Notes under the pieces: model-generated
What the model was told of the DNA's origin: nothing
The model's database searches: none
The model's input: only the letters and a program-made list of their open reading frames with translations
Source of the DNA: Marinomonas spartinae
GTDB taxonomy: Bacteria > Pseudomonadota > Gammaproteobacteria > Pseudomonadales > Marinomonadaceae
Reading direction: 5' to 3'
DNA: 64,000 nucleotides
Assembly: GCF_016461715.1 (NCBI RefSeq)
Contig: NZ_JAEMUI010000003.1
Span: 186,001 to 250,000 of the forward strand
Shown here: positions 1-8,649 of the stretch, piece after piece
How the letters are laid out: each line of letters begins with the position of its first letter
How positions within the stretch are numbered: position 1 is the first letter of the stretch
Program-made: the position numbers and the translations under genes

Positions 1-72
1 GTCGTCTAAAAACACCACAGTAGTAGGGTGGTAGTAGGCATCAATCATTTTTTTATTGAAGTTAAGCATCAT
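1..72 (-). CDS. Response regulator, N-terminal fragment cut by window edge
   Basis: Only the first 24 codons lie in the window. They read as an ATG ATG start and end in TTVVFLDD, the beta-1 strand and acidic pocket that open a receiver (REC) domain. The start codon follows the stop of the histidine kinase gene directly (TAA ATG), so the two are translationally coupled and almost certainly a cognate pair. The output domain lies outside the window, so whether it binds DNA is unknown. Confidence 0.7.
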   Translation of the reverse strand, partial: MMLNFNKKMIDAYYHPTTVVFLDD

Positions 73-1407
73 TTAAATTCCATCTTTTTTCAATTGCTTA
101 GGGAAACTCAACACAAACTCTGTGTATTCCCCAAGCTCAGAATAACACTTAATTTTGGCATTAAAACTGGTTAATACCTTCTGACAAAAAGCCAACCCTA
201 TTCCGGTTCCCGAGCTTATACTTTGGTTTCCGGAAGAGTAAAAGTTATCAAATATTAACATCCTATCCAGTAGGGAAACCCCCTTACCGTTATCTCTAAA
301 ATGAACATGGTTTGCACTAGTATCACTATCTAGAACGATTTCGATACTGGACTCTGCCGCTCCTTTTGTAAAGGTTAGGGCATTTTTTATTAAATTGAAA
401 ATAACATGCATCATCAGTATATTCGACCCATAAAATGTAAAGTTGTTGGTCAGGTCTGTTTTAACGATTTGTTTGCTTCTAGCTGAATCAAACGGATAAC
501 GATACAGAGCTTCCTGTATGATTTCTGCCATAGAAAAATAGCCAAAGTTATCAGTATTTGGTTCTGTTTTTCTCAAGTTCATTAACAGCATATCGATAAT
601 GGTATTTGAGTGCACGACTTCTTTTTCAATATGATGAACGGACTGTTCTAAGGCCTTCAATGCATCTGGTCTTATCGAGTTAATGGCGAGATTATTGGCT
701 TTAGCTAGCTCATAGCCATGTAGCAATTTAGGGAGGTGCTTATGTAAGCCGTATGTATTGTTCTGAATGGTCATTAGAGGAGTGCGTAGCTCATGACAGA
801 TTTCAGCTCCTACCGATGCGAGCACTTTAAGTTTTTCTTGTTTAAGTTTGTATGGAAAATAGAAAGTTATACTGGCTGTGACTATTAGGAATAAATAGAC
901 GGGTAACTGACCAAGATAGTTTTCTAGCATAATGTCATCTGAAGTGGCAGTGTACGCAATCAGAGCCAGTGAGAATCCTATAGAAAATAGGGTAATAAAT
1001 AACACCCAATTATAGGCTAGCAATATTAGTAAGGCCAAACCAGCCATCATAGACATTGACCAAGCCAGATTGCCATTATTTTTGAGTAACATAAATCCAA
1101 AGTAGAAGGGTAGTGCATAAATCATTGTAACGAACCAATAGAGGTGAATGTGCCGTCGCATCCATTGTGGCCAGAAACGTATTAGACTGATTCCCCCAAA
1201 TAAAAGGCTACCCAAAAGGCGTAATGTTATGTTTTCGTAGGGTTGTGGAAACACATATGTCCATATCAAATAGTACAAAGGAAATCCAAATAGTCCAATC
1301 ATGCCAATGTAAAAAGCGTGATGGGGTAAGAAATACTCTGTGCTTTCTACACATGATCGCTTGACATGGCTATAGATTGCATGAAAAAACGTCTTTATGG
1401 ACTGCAT
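73..1407 (-). CDS. Membrane sensor histidine kinase, CqsS/LqsS-like
   Basis: 444 aa. The N-terminal ~185 residues hold about six hydrophobic segments; the first (GFPLYYLIW, then FPQPYENITLR, then LLFGG) closely resembles, from memory, the start of Vibrio CqsS, the alpha-hydroxyketone (CAI-1) autoinducer receptor. HisKA follows with phospho-acceptor H205 (CHELRTP), then HATPase_c with an N box (FNLIKNA, about 337-343), G1 (DNGKGV, 372-377), F box and G2 (GTGIGLAF, 400-407). Unlike Vibrio CqsS it has no fused receiver domain; the receiver is the separate gene immediately downstream, the LqsS/LqsR-type arrangement. The start has a strong ribosome binding site, AAGGAGG six bases upstream. No autoinducer synthase (CqsA/LqsA) is in the window. 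Kinase assignment is certain; ligand class is inference. Confidence 0.9.
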   Translation of the reverse strand: MQSIKTFFHAIYSHVKRSCVESTEYFLPHHAFYIGMIGLFGFPLYYLIWTYVFPQPYENITLRLLGSLLFGGISLIRFWPQWMRRHIHLYWFVTMIYALPFYFGFMLLKNNGNLAWSMSMMAGLALLILLAYNWVLFITLFSIGFSLALIAYTATSDDIMLENYLGQLPVYLFLIVTASITFYFPYKLKQEKLKVLASVGAEICHELRTPLMTIQNNTYGLHKHLPKLLHGYELAKANNLAINSIRPDALKALEQSVHHIEKEVVHSNTIIDMLLMNLRKTEPNTDNFGYFSMAEIIQEALYRYPFDSARSKQIVKTDLTNNFTFYGSNILMMHVIFNLIKNALTFTKGAAESSIEIVLDSDTSANHVHFRDNGKGVSLLDRMLIFDNFYSSGNQSISSGTGIGLAFCQKVLTSFNAKIKCYSELGEYTEFVLSFPKQLKKDGI

Positions 1408-1558
1408 CTATTTCCTCCTTGAAAGCGACTAATGAGACGTTATATGTGAGCTATAGTACCTGTTTTATTGTGTGTCGTCTCAGGTGGAAGTATATATTTT
1501 GTCCTTTTTATGCTGTTCTGGAGTGTAAATTCACGTCTAACGTATCTGCTGTGCTTAG

Positions 1559-2194
1559 CTAGATAGACGTTTTCTCTTTAAACTCACATAAATCTTCGAT
1601 GATACAGGCGGTGCATTTAGGCTTGCGTGCCACGCAGATGTAACGTCCATGAAGGATCATCCAGTGGTGGGCATCCAATAAAAACTCTTTTGGGACAAAT
1701 TTTAGGAGTTTTTGCTCCACTTCAAGCACGTTTTTTCCGGGGGCGACCTTGGTGCGGTTGGCAAAACGGAAGATATGAGTATCCACTGCCATAGCAATTT
1801 GTCGGAAGGCAGTATTAAGGACCACATTCGCGGTCTTTCGGCCCACGCCTGGTAAGGCTTCGAGTTCTTCGCGTGTGTCTGGAACTACGCTATTGTGCTT
1901 TTCGACAAGTATTTGGCAGGTTTTGATGGCATTTTCTGCTTTGGCGTTAAATAAGCCAATGGTTTTAATATAGCTTTTTAAACCATCAACTCCCAATGCA
2001 AGCATGCTTTCAGGGGTGTTCGCAATGGGAAATAGCTTTCTAGTGGCTTTGTTGACGCTTACGTCGGTGGCCTGCGCGGAAAACAATACTGCAATTAGCA
2101 ACTCGAACGGCGAATTGTATTCTAGTTCTGTCACTGGGTTTGGGTTCTCAGCGCGAAGGCGAGCGAAAATCTCGTAGCGTTTTTCTTTATTCAC
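1559..2194 (-). CDS. nth: Endonuclease III (DNA glycosylase/AP lyase)
   Basis: 211 aa, the normal length. Removes oxidised pyrimidines from DNA and cleaves the abasic site in base excision repair. The helix-hairpin-helix reads LPGVGRKTAN with catalytic K120, followed by D138 (VDTH). The C-terminal 4Fe-4S cluster is intact as C187-X6-C194-X2-C197-X5-C203. It is the last gene of the leftward rnfABCDGE-nth order typical of gammaproteobacteria, 111 bp after rnfE. Confidence 0.97.
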   Translation of the reverse strand: MNKEKRYEIFARLRAENPNPVTELEYNSPFELLIAVLFSAQATDVSVNKATRKLFPIANTPESMLALGVDGLKSYIKTIGLFNAKAENAIKTCQILVEKHNSVVPDTREELEALPGVGRKTANVVLNTAFRQIAMAVDTHIFRFANRTKVAPGKNVLEVEQKLLKFVPKEFLLDAHHWMILHGRYICVARKPKCTACIIEDLCEFKEKTSI

Positions 2195-2305
2195 TGTCTG
2201 TCTCTTAAATTGGCATCAAGTCTGTTTTGATCATTACGAATCTTATCATTAATGCTGTTTTTGCCAATAATATTGTCATTAACTCTCTTTACTATTTATA
2301 TAAGA

Positions 2306-3073
2306 TTAAGACGCTGCTTGACCAGTCACTCGAACGCGCTTAGTGGTAACAGGAGTTTGAGTTGACTTTTGTTCGGCAAGACGTTTTTTCTGGCGCTCAT
2401 CCAGATAATTTTTCATCGCAATTAAAATGCCTAGACCAATAAAGGCGCCAGGAGGTAACAGGGCAAAGAGTACATTGGGGTAGTCATGAAAGACAATGAT
2501 TTTCCAGTGAGCGGCGCTGCTACCGAAGAGTAGTTGCATATTAGAGAATAGGGTACCTTGACCAATTAACTCACGCATCCCACCAAGGACGATCAATATT
2601 GAGGTAAAACCGAGCCCCATCATCATGCCGTCTAGAATGGAGGGGAGCACAGGGTTTCGGCTGGCAAATGAGTCGGCACGGCCAAGAATAACGCAGTTGG
2701 TTACAATCAAAGGGATAAAGATGCCGAGAATCTGATACAGCTCGTAGGTATAAGCTTGCATGATCATCTGAATACAAGTGGTGAAAGAGGCGATGATCAT
2801 CACGAAGGCGGGTAGTCGAACCGCATCAGCGACATAGTTTCGAATCAATGACACGGCCATATTCGAACCCATTAATACGGCAGTCGTTGCAAGACCAAGA
2901 CCAAGGGCATTCACTACGGTACTGGTGACCGCTAACATTGGACACAACCCTAGGAGTTGGACCAAGGCGGGATTATTTTTCCACAGGCCGTTGTAGATGA
3001 TCTCAGTGTAATTAGCGCTTGGCTTATTGTCTGGTGTGGCGTCACTGGTTAAGATTTGCTCGTCTGCACTCAT
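2306..3073 (-). CDS. rnfE: Rnf/Rsx electron transport complex subunit E
   Basis: 255 aa. Integral inner-membrane subunit of the Rnf complex, which couples electron transfer between NADH and ferredoxin to ion movement; in enterobacteria the homologue RsxE also helps keep SoxR reduced. About six membrane segments and the family motif [19 protein letters not shown] near the N terminus; paralogous to RnfA, with which it forms the membrane core. The C-terminal ~25 residues are basic and polar. Lies 8 bp after rnfG, inside the rnf operon. Confidence 0.96.
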   Translation of the reverse strand: MSADEQILTSDATPDNKPSANYTEIIYNGLWKNNPALVQLLGLCPMLAVTSTVVNALGLGLATTAVLMGSNMAVSLIRNYVADAVRLPAFVMIIASFTTCIQMIMQAYTYELYQILGIFIPLIVTNCVILGRADSFASRNPVLPSILDGMMMGLGFTSILIVLGGMRELIGQGTLFSNMQLLFGSSAAHWKIIVFHDYPNVLFALLPPGAFIGLGILIAMKNYLDERQKKRLAEQKSTQTPVTTKRVRVTGQAAS

Positions 3074-3081
3074 GTCTTTTC

Positions 3082-3696
3082 CTAACGCGCTAATAGCGAG
3101 TCTTTGTGTTGTTTAAAATAGATCAAAGTGTTTTTAATACCGCGAACCACTGCTCGTGGTGTGATAGTGGCGCCAGTAAACTGATCAAAATCACCGCCGT
3201 CTTTCTTGACGTTCCAGCCAGCTAACCCTGGATTACCCAAAGAGTGGCCATTAAAGCTCAAGATCCAGTTAGATTTTTTAATATCCACTTTGTCGCCAAG
3301 GCCAGGGGTTTCGTTTTGACTAATGACTCGAGCTCCGGTCACAATACCGTTTCTGTCTACTGATACTAATAATCCAAGAGGGCCATTATAGCCACCAGGG
3401 GCGACGGTTTCGAATATAATGGCACTGACTTGGCCATTTTTTCGAGCAATATGGATTTTGACAGGTGCCCCGCCTAATAGTTTGTCTGCTGGCAGTATAG
3501 CGGTGTCCTTGGTGAGATCGTTGTCATAGCGATTAGCGGGTAAAATATCATTAAATGCAGCGATCTGCGCTTTAAGCACATTATTGGCGATGGTGTCTTT
3601 GGTCACCAAGTGAATGGTGGCGATCAAGCCTGCGGTGAGAATGGCAAAAATGCCCAAACCAATGCTGTTACGACGTATAGAGGCAATTAAGTCCAC
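3082..3696 (-). CDS. rnfG: Rnf/Rsx electron transport complex subunit G (covalent FMN)
   Basis: 204 aa. One N-terminal membrane anchor (residues ~10-30), then a periplasmic FMN-binding domain. The flavinylation motif [11 protein letters not shown] (about 172-182) supplies the threonine that takes FMN by a phosphoester bond, a reaction done by ApbE; an apbE lipoprotein gene lies at 48469-49539 in this window. GLGDKV and the NPG turn upstream of the motif also fit the family. Its stop abuts the rnfE leader and its start follows the rnfD stop without a gap. Confidence 0.96.
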   Translation of the reverse strand: MDLIASIRRNSIGLGIFAILTAGLIATIHLVTKDTIANNVLKAQIAAFNDILPANRYDNDLTKDTAILPADKLLGGAPVKIHIARKNGQVSAIIFETVAPGGYNGPLGLLVSVDRNGIVTGARVISQNETPGLGDKVDIKKSNWILSFNGHSLGNPGLAGWNVKKDGGDFDQFTGATITPRAVVRGIKNTLIYFKQHKDSLLAR

Positions 3697-4755
3697 TTAG
3701 TTATCCTCTTTAATGGTTAGGCCCTTTTTGGCTTTCTTATGGCCATAGGTGCGAGGCTGCGTGTAATAGTCGATCAAAGGGGCAGCAAAGTTCATCAGCA
3801 ATACACCAAAAGCGACGCCATCTGGATAACCACCCCATGTACGGATCACATAGATTAAAATGCCGATTCCAGTCCCATAGACCAGTTTTCCACGGTTACT
3901 GGTGCAGGACGTCACTGGATCGGTGGCGATGAAGAAAGCACCAAACATGGCGGCACCCGTGGTTAGGTGAAACCAAGGTGTTGCCGCATGATTGGGATCA
4001 ATCAAGTAAAAAACACCAGAGATGACGGCCAAAGAGGAGAGTACAGCCACTGGTGTATGCCAAGTAATGATACGCAATACTAATAATATTAAGCCGCCTA
4101 ATAGATAGGCACTGTTTATGAAGAGCCAGCTACTCAGATTGGCGCCTTTTAATGAGACGATGCTGTTAAACGCAGCGGCGCTAGAGAGGCTGTCTTTATG
4201 TTTGAACCCATCCAATGGGGTTGCCATAGTGTAAGAGTCAATGCTGGGCAAATGGTGAAAGATGGCTTGCAGGCTTTGTGATAGGGACATCATAGAGCCC
4301 GATGACACCATGTCAGAAGCACCCACCCATTGGGTCATCGGAACAGGAAACGATACTAGGACAATGGCATAACCCACCATCGCAGGGTTAAACGGGTTAT
4401 TTCCTAAACCGCCATAGAGCTGTTTTGCAAAAATCACTGCAAAGGCTACGGCTGTCACTGTTACCCACCAAGGCACGCTAGGAGGTAAGGCAATGCCAAG
4501 CAAGACGGCAGTAAGTAGGGCACTATAATCCGTTAAAAAAAACACAACGGAGCGACGGCGCATCGATAAAACCGCCGCTTCAGAAAGCAGTGCTGTGATG
4601 GCGGCGATAGCAATGTTGATTAGGGTGCCCCAGCCAAATAGCCAGGATTGCACGGCGATACCGGGTATCGTTGCCAAAATAACCATGAGCATCACCCAAG
4701 AAGTGCGACGCCCAGCCCGTTGTGTGTGTGGAGAGGTAATCCTCAATAGTGCCAT
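3697..4755 (-). CDS. rnfD: Rnf/Rsx electron transport complex subunit D
   Basis: 352 aa polytopic membrane protein related to NqrB. It carries a flavin in the Rnf complex; the family's FMN-bearing threonine sits in an ATPLD-type motif, present here as MATPLDGFK near residue 177. Other family blocks include GGLGNNPFNPAMVGYAI (about 115-131) and the C-terminal FFIATDPVTSCTSNRGK. It is followed directly by rnfG and preceded by rnfC with a 12 bp gap. Confidence 0.96.
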   Translation of the reverse strand: MALLRITSPHTQRAGRRTSWVMLMVILATIPGIAVQSWLFGWGTLINIAIAAITALLSEAAVLSMRRRSVVFFLTDYSALLTAVLLGIALPPSVPWWVTVTAVAFAVIFAKQLYGGLGNNPFNPAMVGYAIVLVSFPVPMTQWVGASDMVSSGSMMSLSQSLQAIFHHLPSIDSYTMATPLDGFKHKDSLSSAAAFNSIVSLKGANLSSWLFINSAYLLGGLILLVLRIITWHTPVAVLSSLAVISGVFYLIDPNHAATPWFHLTTGAAMFGAFFIATDPVTSCTSNRGKLVYGTGIGILIYVIRTWGGYPDGVAFGVLLMNFAAPLIDYYTQPRTYGHKKAKKGLTIKEDN

Positions 4756-4767
4756 TTAACCATTCTC

Positions 4768-7188
4768 TTACATAGTGTCTTGCGATTGTGTGAGTTGTGC
4801 CAACAGTGCATCGGCTTCTTGCTGTCTTTTTTCCGCTGCGGCAATCTCTTGTTGGATACTCTCCGCTTGATCTGGCTCGGCGGCGAGGCGTTTTTTCAAT
4901 TTGTTAATGGCGGCTTTGGCCATAGCAGAGGCAATTTTTTGCTTTTTAATTTGTTCGTTTTTGGCGGCACTCTCATCCGTTGATGCGTTTGATTCTGTCG
5001 CCTCTGTCATTGGAGACTGAGTCTGTGGATTTGATAAAGCCTTTTCTAAACTGTCTACTCTTTGCTGTGCTTCCAATAATTGCTGACGCAGGGTGTCTGC
5101 CTCTGGGGCTTTTAGTTCTTCGGCTTTTTTGAGAGCTTTTTCGACTTTTTTTACGGCCGCCTTGGCAATGGCTAAGTCGATTTTTGCTTTTTTGAGGTCA
5201 TCATTGACTGTGGGTTTAGATGACGCTTTTTGTAGCATGTCTGCCTTCTGGGCAGCTGTCGACGGAGTCAGTCTATCAAGCAGTGATTGTGCTTGCACGA
5301 GGCCTTTTTCGAGTTCGCTAACGTTTGCTTTTAGTTCTTTATCGTCGGGAGATTCCGCTAGCTGCTTTTGCGCCTTTTTCAGTTTTGCACCGATCAGCGC
5401 GACGTCGATCTTCGCTTTTTTCAACTCCTCATTAACAGGAGCTGGTGCGGCCTTAGTAGATTTTTCCGCAGGTGTCGTTGCCATTTTCTCAAGCTGTTGT
5501 TCAAGCGAGGTAAGGATCTTCTCTTGCTCAGTGACTTGTAACTGTAAATGATTAATTTCTTCTACATGTTCATTTTCTTGAGCTTCAACTAATTGTTTCT
5601 GAAGCTTTTTCAGTTTGTTCTTAGCAAGCGCGATATCCACCTTAAGTTTCTTGCTTTCATCTAGGATGGCCGTTTTTGTCTCTGCTGCTGGTGGCGTTGC
5701 TTTCTTGGCTTCTGTCGCCGTCGATTTACCTTCTGTCTTCTGGGCGGAGGCTTTTTGGCGTGCTAGACGTTTCGCTTCTTTTTCTGCCGCTTCGGCTTCT
5801 TGGCGTGCTTTTCTTGCTTCAAAACGTTGTTTAGCGAGATCCGATTTCACGGCGGCTTCCCGTGCTTCGCGAATGCTGCTTTTGGTATGTCGGTAATACT
5901 GTACAAGTGGAATGCTACTTGGGCAGACGTAAGAACAAGCGCCACATTCGATGCAATCAAACAAATTATAATGTTCGGCCTTTTCAAACTCCTGACTCTT
6001 GCTGAACCATAAAAGCTGCTGAGGTAACAGGCTGGCAGGACAAACTTGTTCGCACATGCCACAGCGAATACAGGCTTGCTCTGGAGCGGGAGCGGGCAAC
6101 TCTTTTTTGCTTGCCGCTAAAATACAGTTGCTGGTTTTGACGATGGGGGCATCGATAGAGTTCAGTGTGAAGCCCATCATCGGGCCGCCCATGACCAAGC
6201 GACTGATTTTTTTGTGGGTTGCCTGAGCATAATCCAGTAGATGCTTAACTGGTGTGCCAAGCAATACCTCGACATTTTGTGGGGCCTTGAGTGCATCCCC
6301 AGTCAAGGTGGTAAAGCGAGTGATTAAGGGTTGGCCTAAATAAATAGCGTCATGTACCGCTACACAGGTACCGACGTTTTGGCATAAAATACCAATATCA
6401 GCTGGGTGTTGACCACTGGGCACTTCCTTGCCTGTGAGCAACTGGATCAATTGCTTTTCGCCACCTGATGGGTATTTGGTCGGCACAACGGCAACCTGGA
6501 TCGTGCTATTGTGTTGCGCTAGAGCATTGTTAAGTGCGGCAATCGCTTGTGGTTTATTGTCTTCAATGCCGATGATAACTTGGTCCGCTTCAACGAGATG
6601 TTGTAGTACTTCGATACCAAGCACTAGCTGTTCGGTTTTTTCACGAATTAGCATGTCGTCAGCGGTGATGTAGGGCTCACACTCTGCTGCATTGATAATA
6701 AAGTGGGTTAGCGGGTGCTTGTGTGCCCCCTGTAGTTTCACTTGTGTTGGAAAACCAGCGCCTCCCATACCAACGATGCCCATTTCAGCAAGGTAGGACA
6801 AGACATCTGTCTTGCTTATCCTACGCCAGTCGTTAAGAGGTTTGCGCTCTGTCCAGTTATCGTCCCCGTCAGGCTCAATCACAATGCAAAGGTCGCTTAA
6901 TCCCGAAGGGTGTGCAATGACGCGCTCTTCAATGGCTGTAATGGAACCTGAGGTGGGAGCGTGTAAAAAGCTGCTTAAAAAACCGTTGTTAATGGCAATG
7001 GCTTGGCCTTTTAGAACCTGCTCGCCTTGGCTGACTAGCGGACGAGAGCTTTGGCCAATGTGTTGACTCAGGGGGAGTATCAACTCCTTTGGCAAGCTTG
7101 GGTGGCCAAGGGGTAATGTCAGTGATTGAGCTTTGTTTTCTGGCGGATGAATACCACCATGAAAAGAGAAGATGTTGGTTGTTTGCAT
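4768..7188 (-). CDS. rnfC: Rnf/Rsx electron transport complex subunit C with repeat tail
   Basis: 806 aa. Peripheral NADH/flavin and iron-sulfur subunit. The start is set at 7188, where ATG overlaps the rnfB stop by one base (TAATG); the frame stays open 26 codons further upstream, but that stretch overlaps rnfB and is unlike RnfC. A nucleotide-binding motif GMGGAGFPT lies at 140-148; two 4Fe-4S motifs at 373-383 (CIRCGMCEQVC) and 412-422 (CIECGACSYVC). From ~440 to the end the protein is Ala/Lys/Glu/Gln-rich predicted coiled coil with four imperfect repeats starting near 513, 589, 665 and 747, each opening with a KKxKID-like block. Such tails are known in gammaproteobacterial RnfC and vary in length. 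Confidence 0.96.
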   Translation of the reverse strand: MQTTNIFSFHGGIHPPENKAQSLTLPLGHPSLPKELILPLSQHIGQSSRPLVSQGEQVLKGQAIAINNGFLSSFLHAPTSGSITAIEERVIAHPSGLSDLCIVIEPDGDDNWTERKPLNDWRRISKTDVLSYLAEMGIVGMGGAGFPTQVKLQGAHKHPLTHFIINAAECEPYITADDMLIREKTEQLVLGIEVLQHLVEADQVIIGIEDNKPQAIAALNNALAQHNSTIQVAVVPTKYPSGGEKQLIQLLTGKEVPSGQHPADIGILCQNVGTCVAVHDAIYLGQPLITRFTTLTGDALKAPQNVEVLLGTPVKHLLDYAQATHKKISRLVMGGPMMGFTLNSIDAPIVKTSNCILAASKKELPAPAPEQACIRCGMCEQVCPASLLPQQLLWFSKSQEFEKAEHYNLFDCIECGACSYVCPSSIPLVQYYRHTKSSIREAREAAVKSDLAKQRFEARKARQEAEAAEKEAKRLARQKASAQKTEGKSTATEAKKATPPAAETKTAILDESKKLKVDIALAKNKLKKLQKQLVEAQENEHVEEINHLQLQVTEQEKILTSLEQQLEKMATTPAEKSTKAAPAPVNEELKKAKIDVALIGAKLKKAQKQLAESPDDKELKANVSELEKGLVQAQSLLDRLTPSTAAQKADMLQKASSKPTVNDDLKKAKIDLAIAKAAVKKVEKALKKAEELKAPEADTLRQQLLEAQQRVDSLEKALSNPQTQSPMTEATESNASTDESAAKNEQIKKQKIASAMAKAAINKLKKRLAAEPDQAESIQQEIAAAEKRQQEADALLAQLTQSQDTM

Positions 7189-7784
7189 TAGTGTGCCACC
7201 TCCGCTTTGCGATCCGTGGCAATGATGTTCATTGAGGTTGCTGCGACACCTTGGGGTTTGTCCCAAGACCAGGTTTTTGATGTCACGCCGACTTCTACCA
7301 TATCAATACAATCTACTGGGCAAGGATCAACACATAAGTCGCATCCTGTACATTCGTCAGAAATGACGGTGTGCATTTGTTTTGCAGCACCAAGAATGGC
7401 ATCTACTGGACAGGCTTGAATACACTTAGTGCAGCCAATACATTCGTCTTCACGAATAACCGCCACGCGCTTGGCGGTTTCTGTGCCGTGGTCACCATCG
7501 AGGGGAATCGCTTCTACGTCGAGTAAATCAGCGAGCGCTTGAATTGTCGCCTGACCACCGGGCGGACAGTGGTTTATTGCTTCACCGTTGGCGATGGCTT
7601 CCGCATAGGGGCGGCAACCAGGATGGCCGCATTGGCCACATTGTGTTTGCGGCAAGATGGCATCAATTTGATCGACAATAGGGTCACCTTCTACATGAAA
7701 GCGAACGCTGGCATAGCCAAGAATGGCGCCAAATACTAGGGAAAGGGCTAATAGAATTCCTACAGCGAGCAAAACAGTCAACAT
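7188..7784 (-). CDS. rnfB: Rnf/Rsx electron transport complex subunit B (ferredoxin-like)
   Basis: 198 aa. An N-terminal membrane anchor is followed by an Fe-S domain (CGQCGHPGC then C at the HCPPGG motif) and two bacterial ferredoxin motifs, [16 protein letters not shown] and [16 protein letters not shown], together consistent with three 4Fe-4S clusters. It passes electrons between RnfC and the membrane subunits. Starts 8 bp after rnfA; its stop overlaps the rnfC start. Confidence 0.96.
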   Translation of the reverse strand: MLTVLLAVGILLALSLVFGAILGYASVRFHVEGDPIVDQIDAILPQTQCGQCGHPGCRPYAEAIANGEAINHCPPGGQATIQALADLLDVEAIPLDGDHGTETAKRVAVIREDECIGCTKCIQACPVDAILGAAKQMHTVISDECTGCDLCVDPCPVDCIDMVEVGVTSKTWSWDKPQGVAATSMNIIATDRKAEVAH

Positions 7785-7792
7785 AATGGCTC

Positions 7793-8374
7793 CTAGATTT
7801 GCACCAGACCGGTGAAGCCCATAAAGGCAAGGGCCATCAACCCTGCTGTGATCATGCCTATGGCTGAGCCTTTAAAAACGCTGGGGACATCGGCGACATT
7901 AATCCGTTCACGCATGGCTGAAAACAGAATAAGTACAAAAGAAAAGCCAACCGCTGCACCAAAACCATATAATATGGATTCGACAAAATTATTTTGTTTA
8001 CTGGTGTTTTGCAGGGCGACACCTAATACCGCGCAGTTTGTTGTAATCAGTGGTAAGAAAATTCCTAATACGCGATATAGTAGCGGACTGGTTTTATGTA
8101 CGACCATTTCGGTAAACTGCACAACAACAGCTATCACTAAAATAAAAGCAATGGTTTTAAGGTACTCAAGACCAAAAGGCTGAAGTATGTATTCGAACGT
8201 GAGATAGCTGCAAAGACTGGAAAGAGTCAAGACAAACGTAGTGGCCATTGCCATACCAATGGATGTTTCCAGTTTTCCAGAAACCCCCATAAATGGGCAA
8301 AGCCCCAAAAATTGAACCAATACAAAGTTGTTAACTAGTATGGTACTGACCAGTATCAACAGATAATCAGTCAT
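7793..8374 (-). CDS. rnfA: Rnf/Rsx electron transport complex subunit A
   Basis: 193 aa, six membrane segments, first gene of the rnf operon. The N terminus ([21 protein letters not shown]) is diagnostic, and the [13 protein letters not shown] block in the middle matches the RnfA/E/NqrD/E family, where paired cysteines hold an iron centre within the membrane. A plausible promoter and an inverted repeat lie 50-100 bp upstream. Confidence 0.97.
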   Translation of the reverse strand: MTDYLLILVSTILVNNFVLVQFLGLCPFMGVSGKLETSIGMAMATTFVLTLSSLCSYLTFEYILQPFGLEYLKTIAFILVIAVVVQFTEMVVHKTSPLLYRVLGIFLPLITTNCAVLGVALQNTSKQNNFVESILYGFGAAVGFSFVLILFSAMRERINVADVPSVFKGSAIGMITAGLMALAFMGFTGLVQI

Positions 8375-8420
8375 CTCATGTCCAAATAAATATGCTGTGA
8401 GTATGTTAAATATCGAGGAG

Positions 8421-8437
8421 TACGCATACGCTGCGTA
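8421..8437. promoter_or_regulatory. Inverted repeat at the rnf transcription start
   Basis: TACGCA (8421-8426) and its complement TGCGTA (8432-8437), separated by five bases. It lies just downstream of the candidate rnfA promoter, where a repressor would block initiation. The protein that might bind is not known. Confidence 0.35.
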
Positions 8438-8445
8438 AGAGCGTA

Positions 8446-8473
8446 ACTATACCAAGCTGCTTATAACTAACAA
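8446..8473 (-). promoter_or_regulatory. Candidate sigma-70 promoter of rnfABCDGE
   Basis: On the minus strand, TTGTTA (8468-8473) and TATAGT (8446-8451) are spaced by 16 bases, four and five matches to the -35 and -10 consensus. Transcription would start near 8439, about 65 bases before the rnfA start codon. Confidence 0.4.
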
Positions 8474-8579
8474 GTTAAAATTCGTCGAAAAATAGATTAA
8501 TTTAGAATATATTTAATAGGTAAAACTTATATAATATTATTTTATTGTTAATCTTTTTTATGTTCTTAATATCACGAAA

Positions 8580-8612
8580 TACGCCGATTAAATGAGACAT
8601 TTAATCGGCGTA
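8580..8612 (-). terminator. Hairpin downstream of metG
   Basis: A perfect 15 bp stem (8580-8594 with 8598-8612) around a three-base loop, 38 bp after the metG stop. The following U-run is poor (AUUUCG), so termination may be incomplete; the position between metG and rnfA fits a transcript end. Confidence 0.6.
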
Positions 8613-8649
8613 GGTTTGTCTCTACTATTTATTTATACTAAAGAGTGGG

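Noticed and set aside
1377..1562. Rightward 61-codon open frame
   Set aside because: It overlaps the kinase start and its upstream region, has no ribosome binding site, and its residues do not resemble a protein family.
5093..5896. Long rightward open frames opposite rnfC
   Set aside because: They are Ser/Ala/Phe-rich mirror images of the Lys/Ala/Glu repeats of RnfC, produced by codon bias on the other strand.
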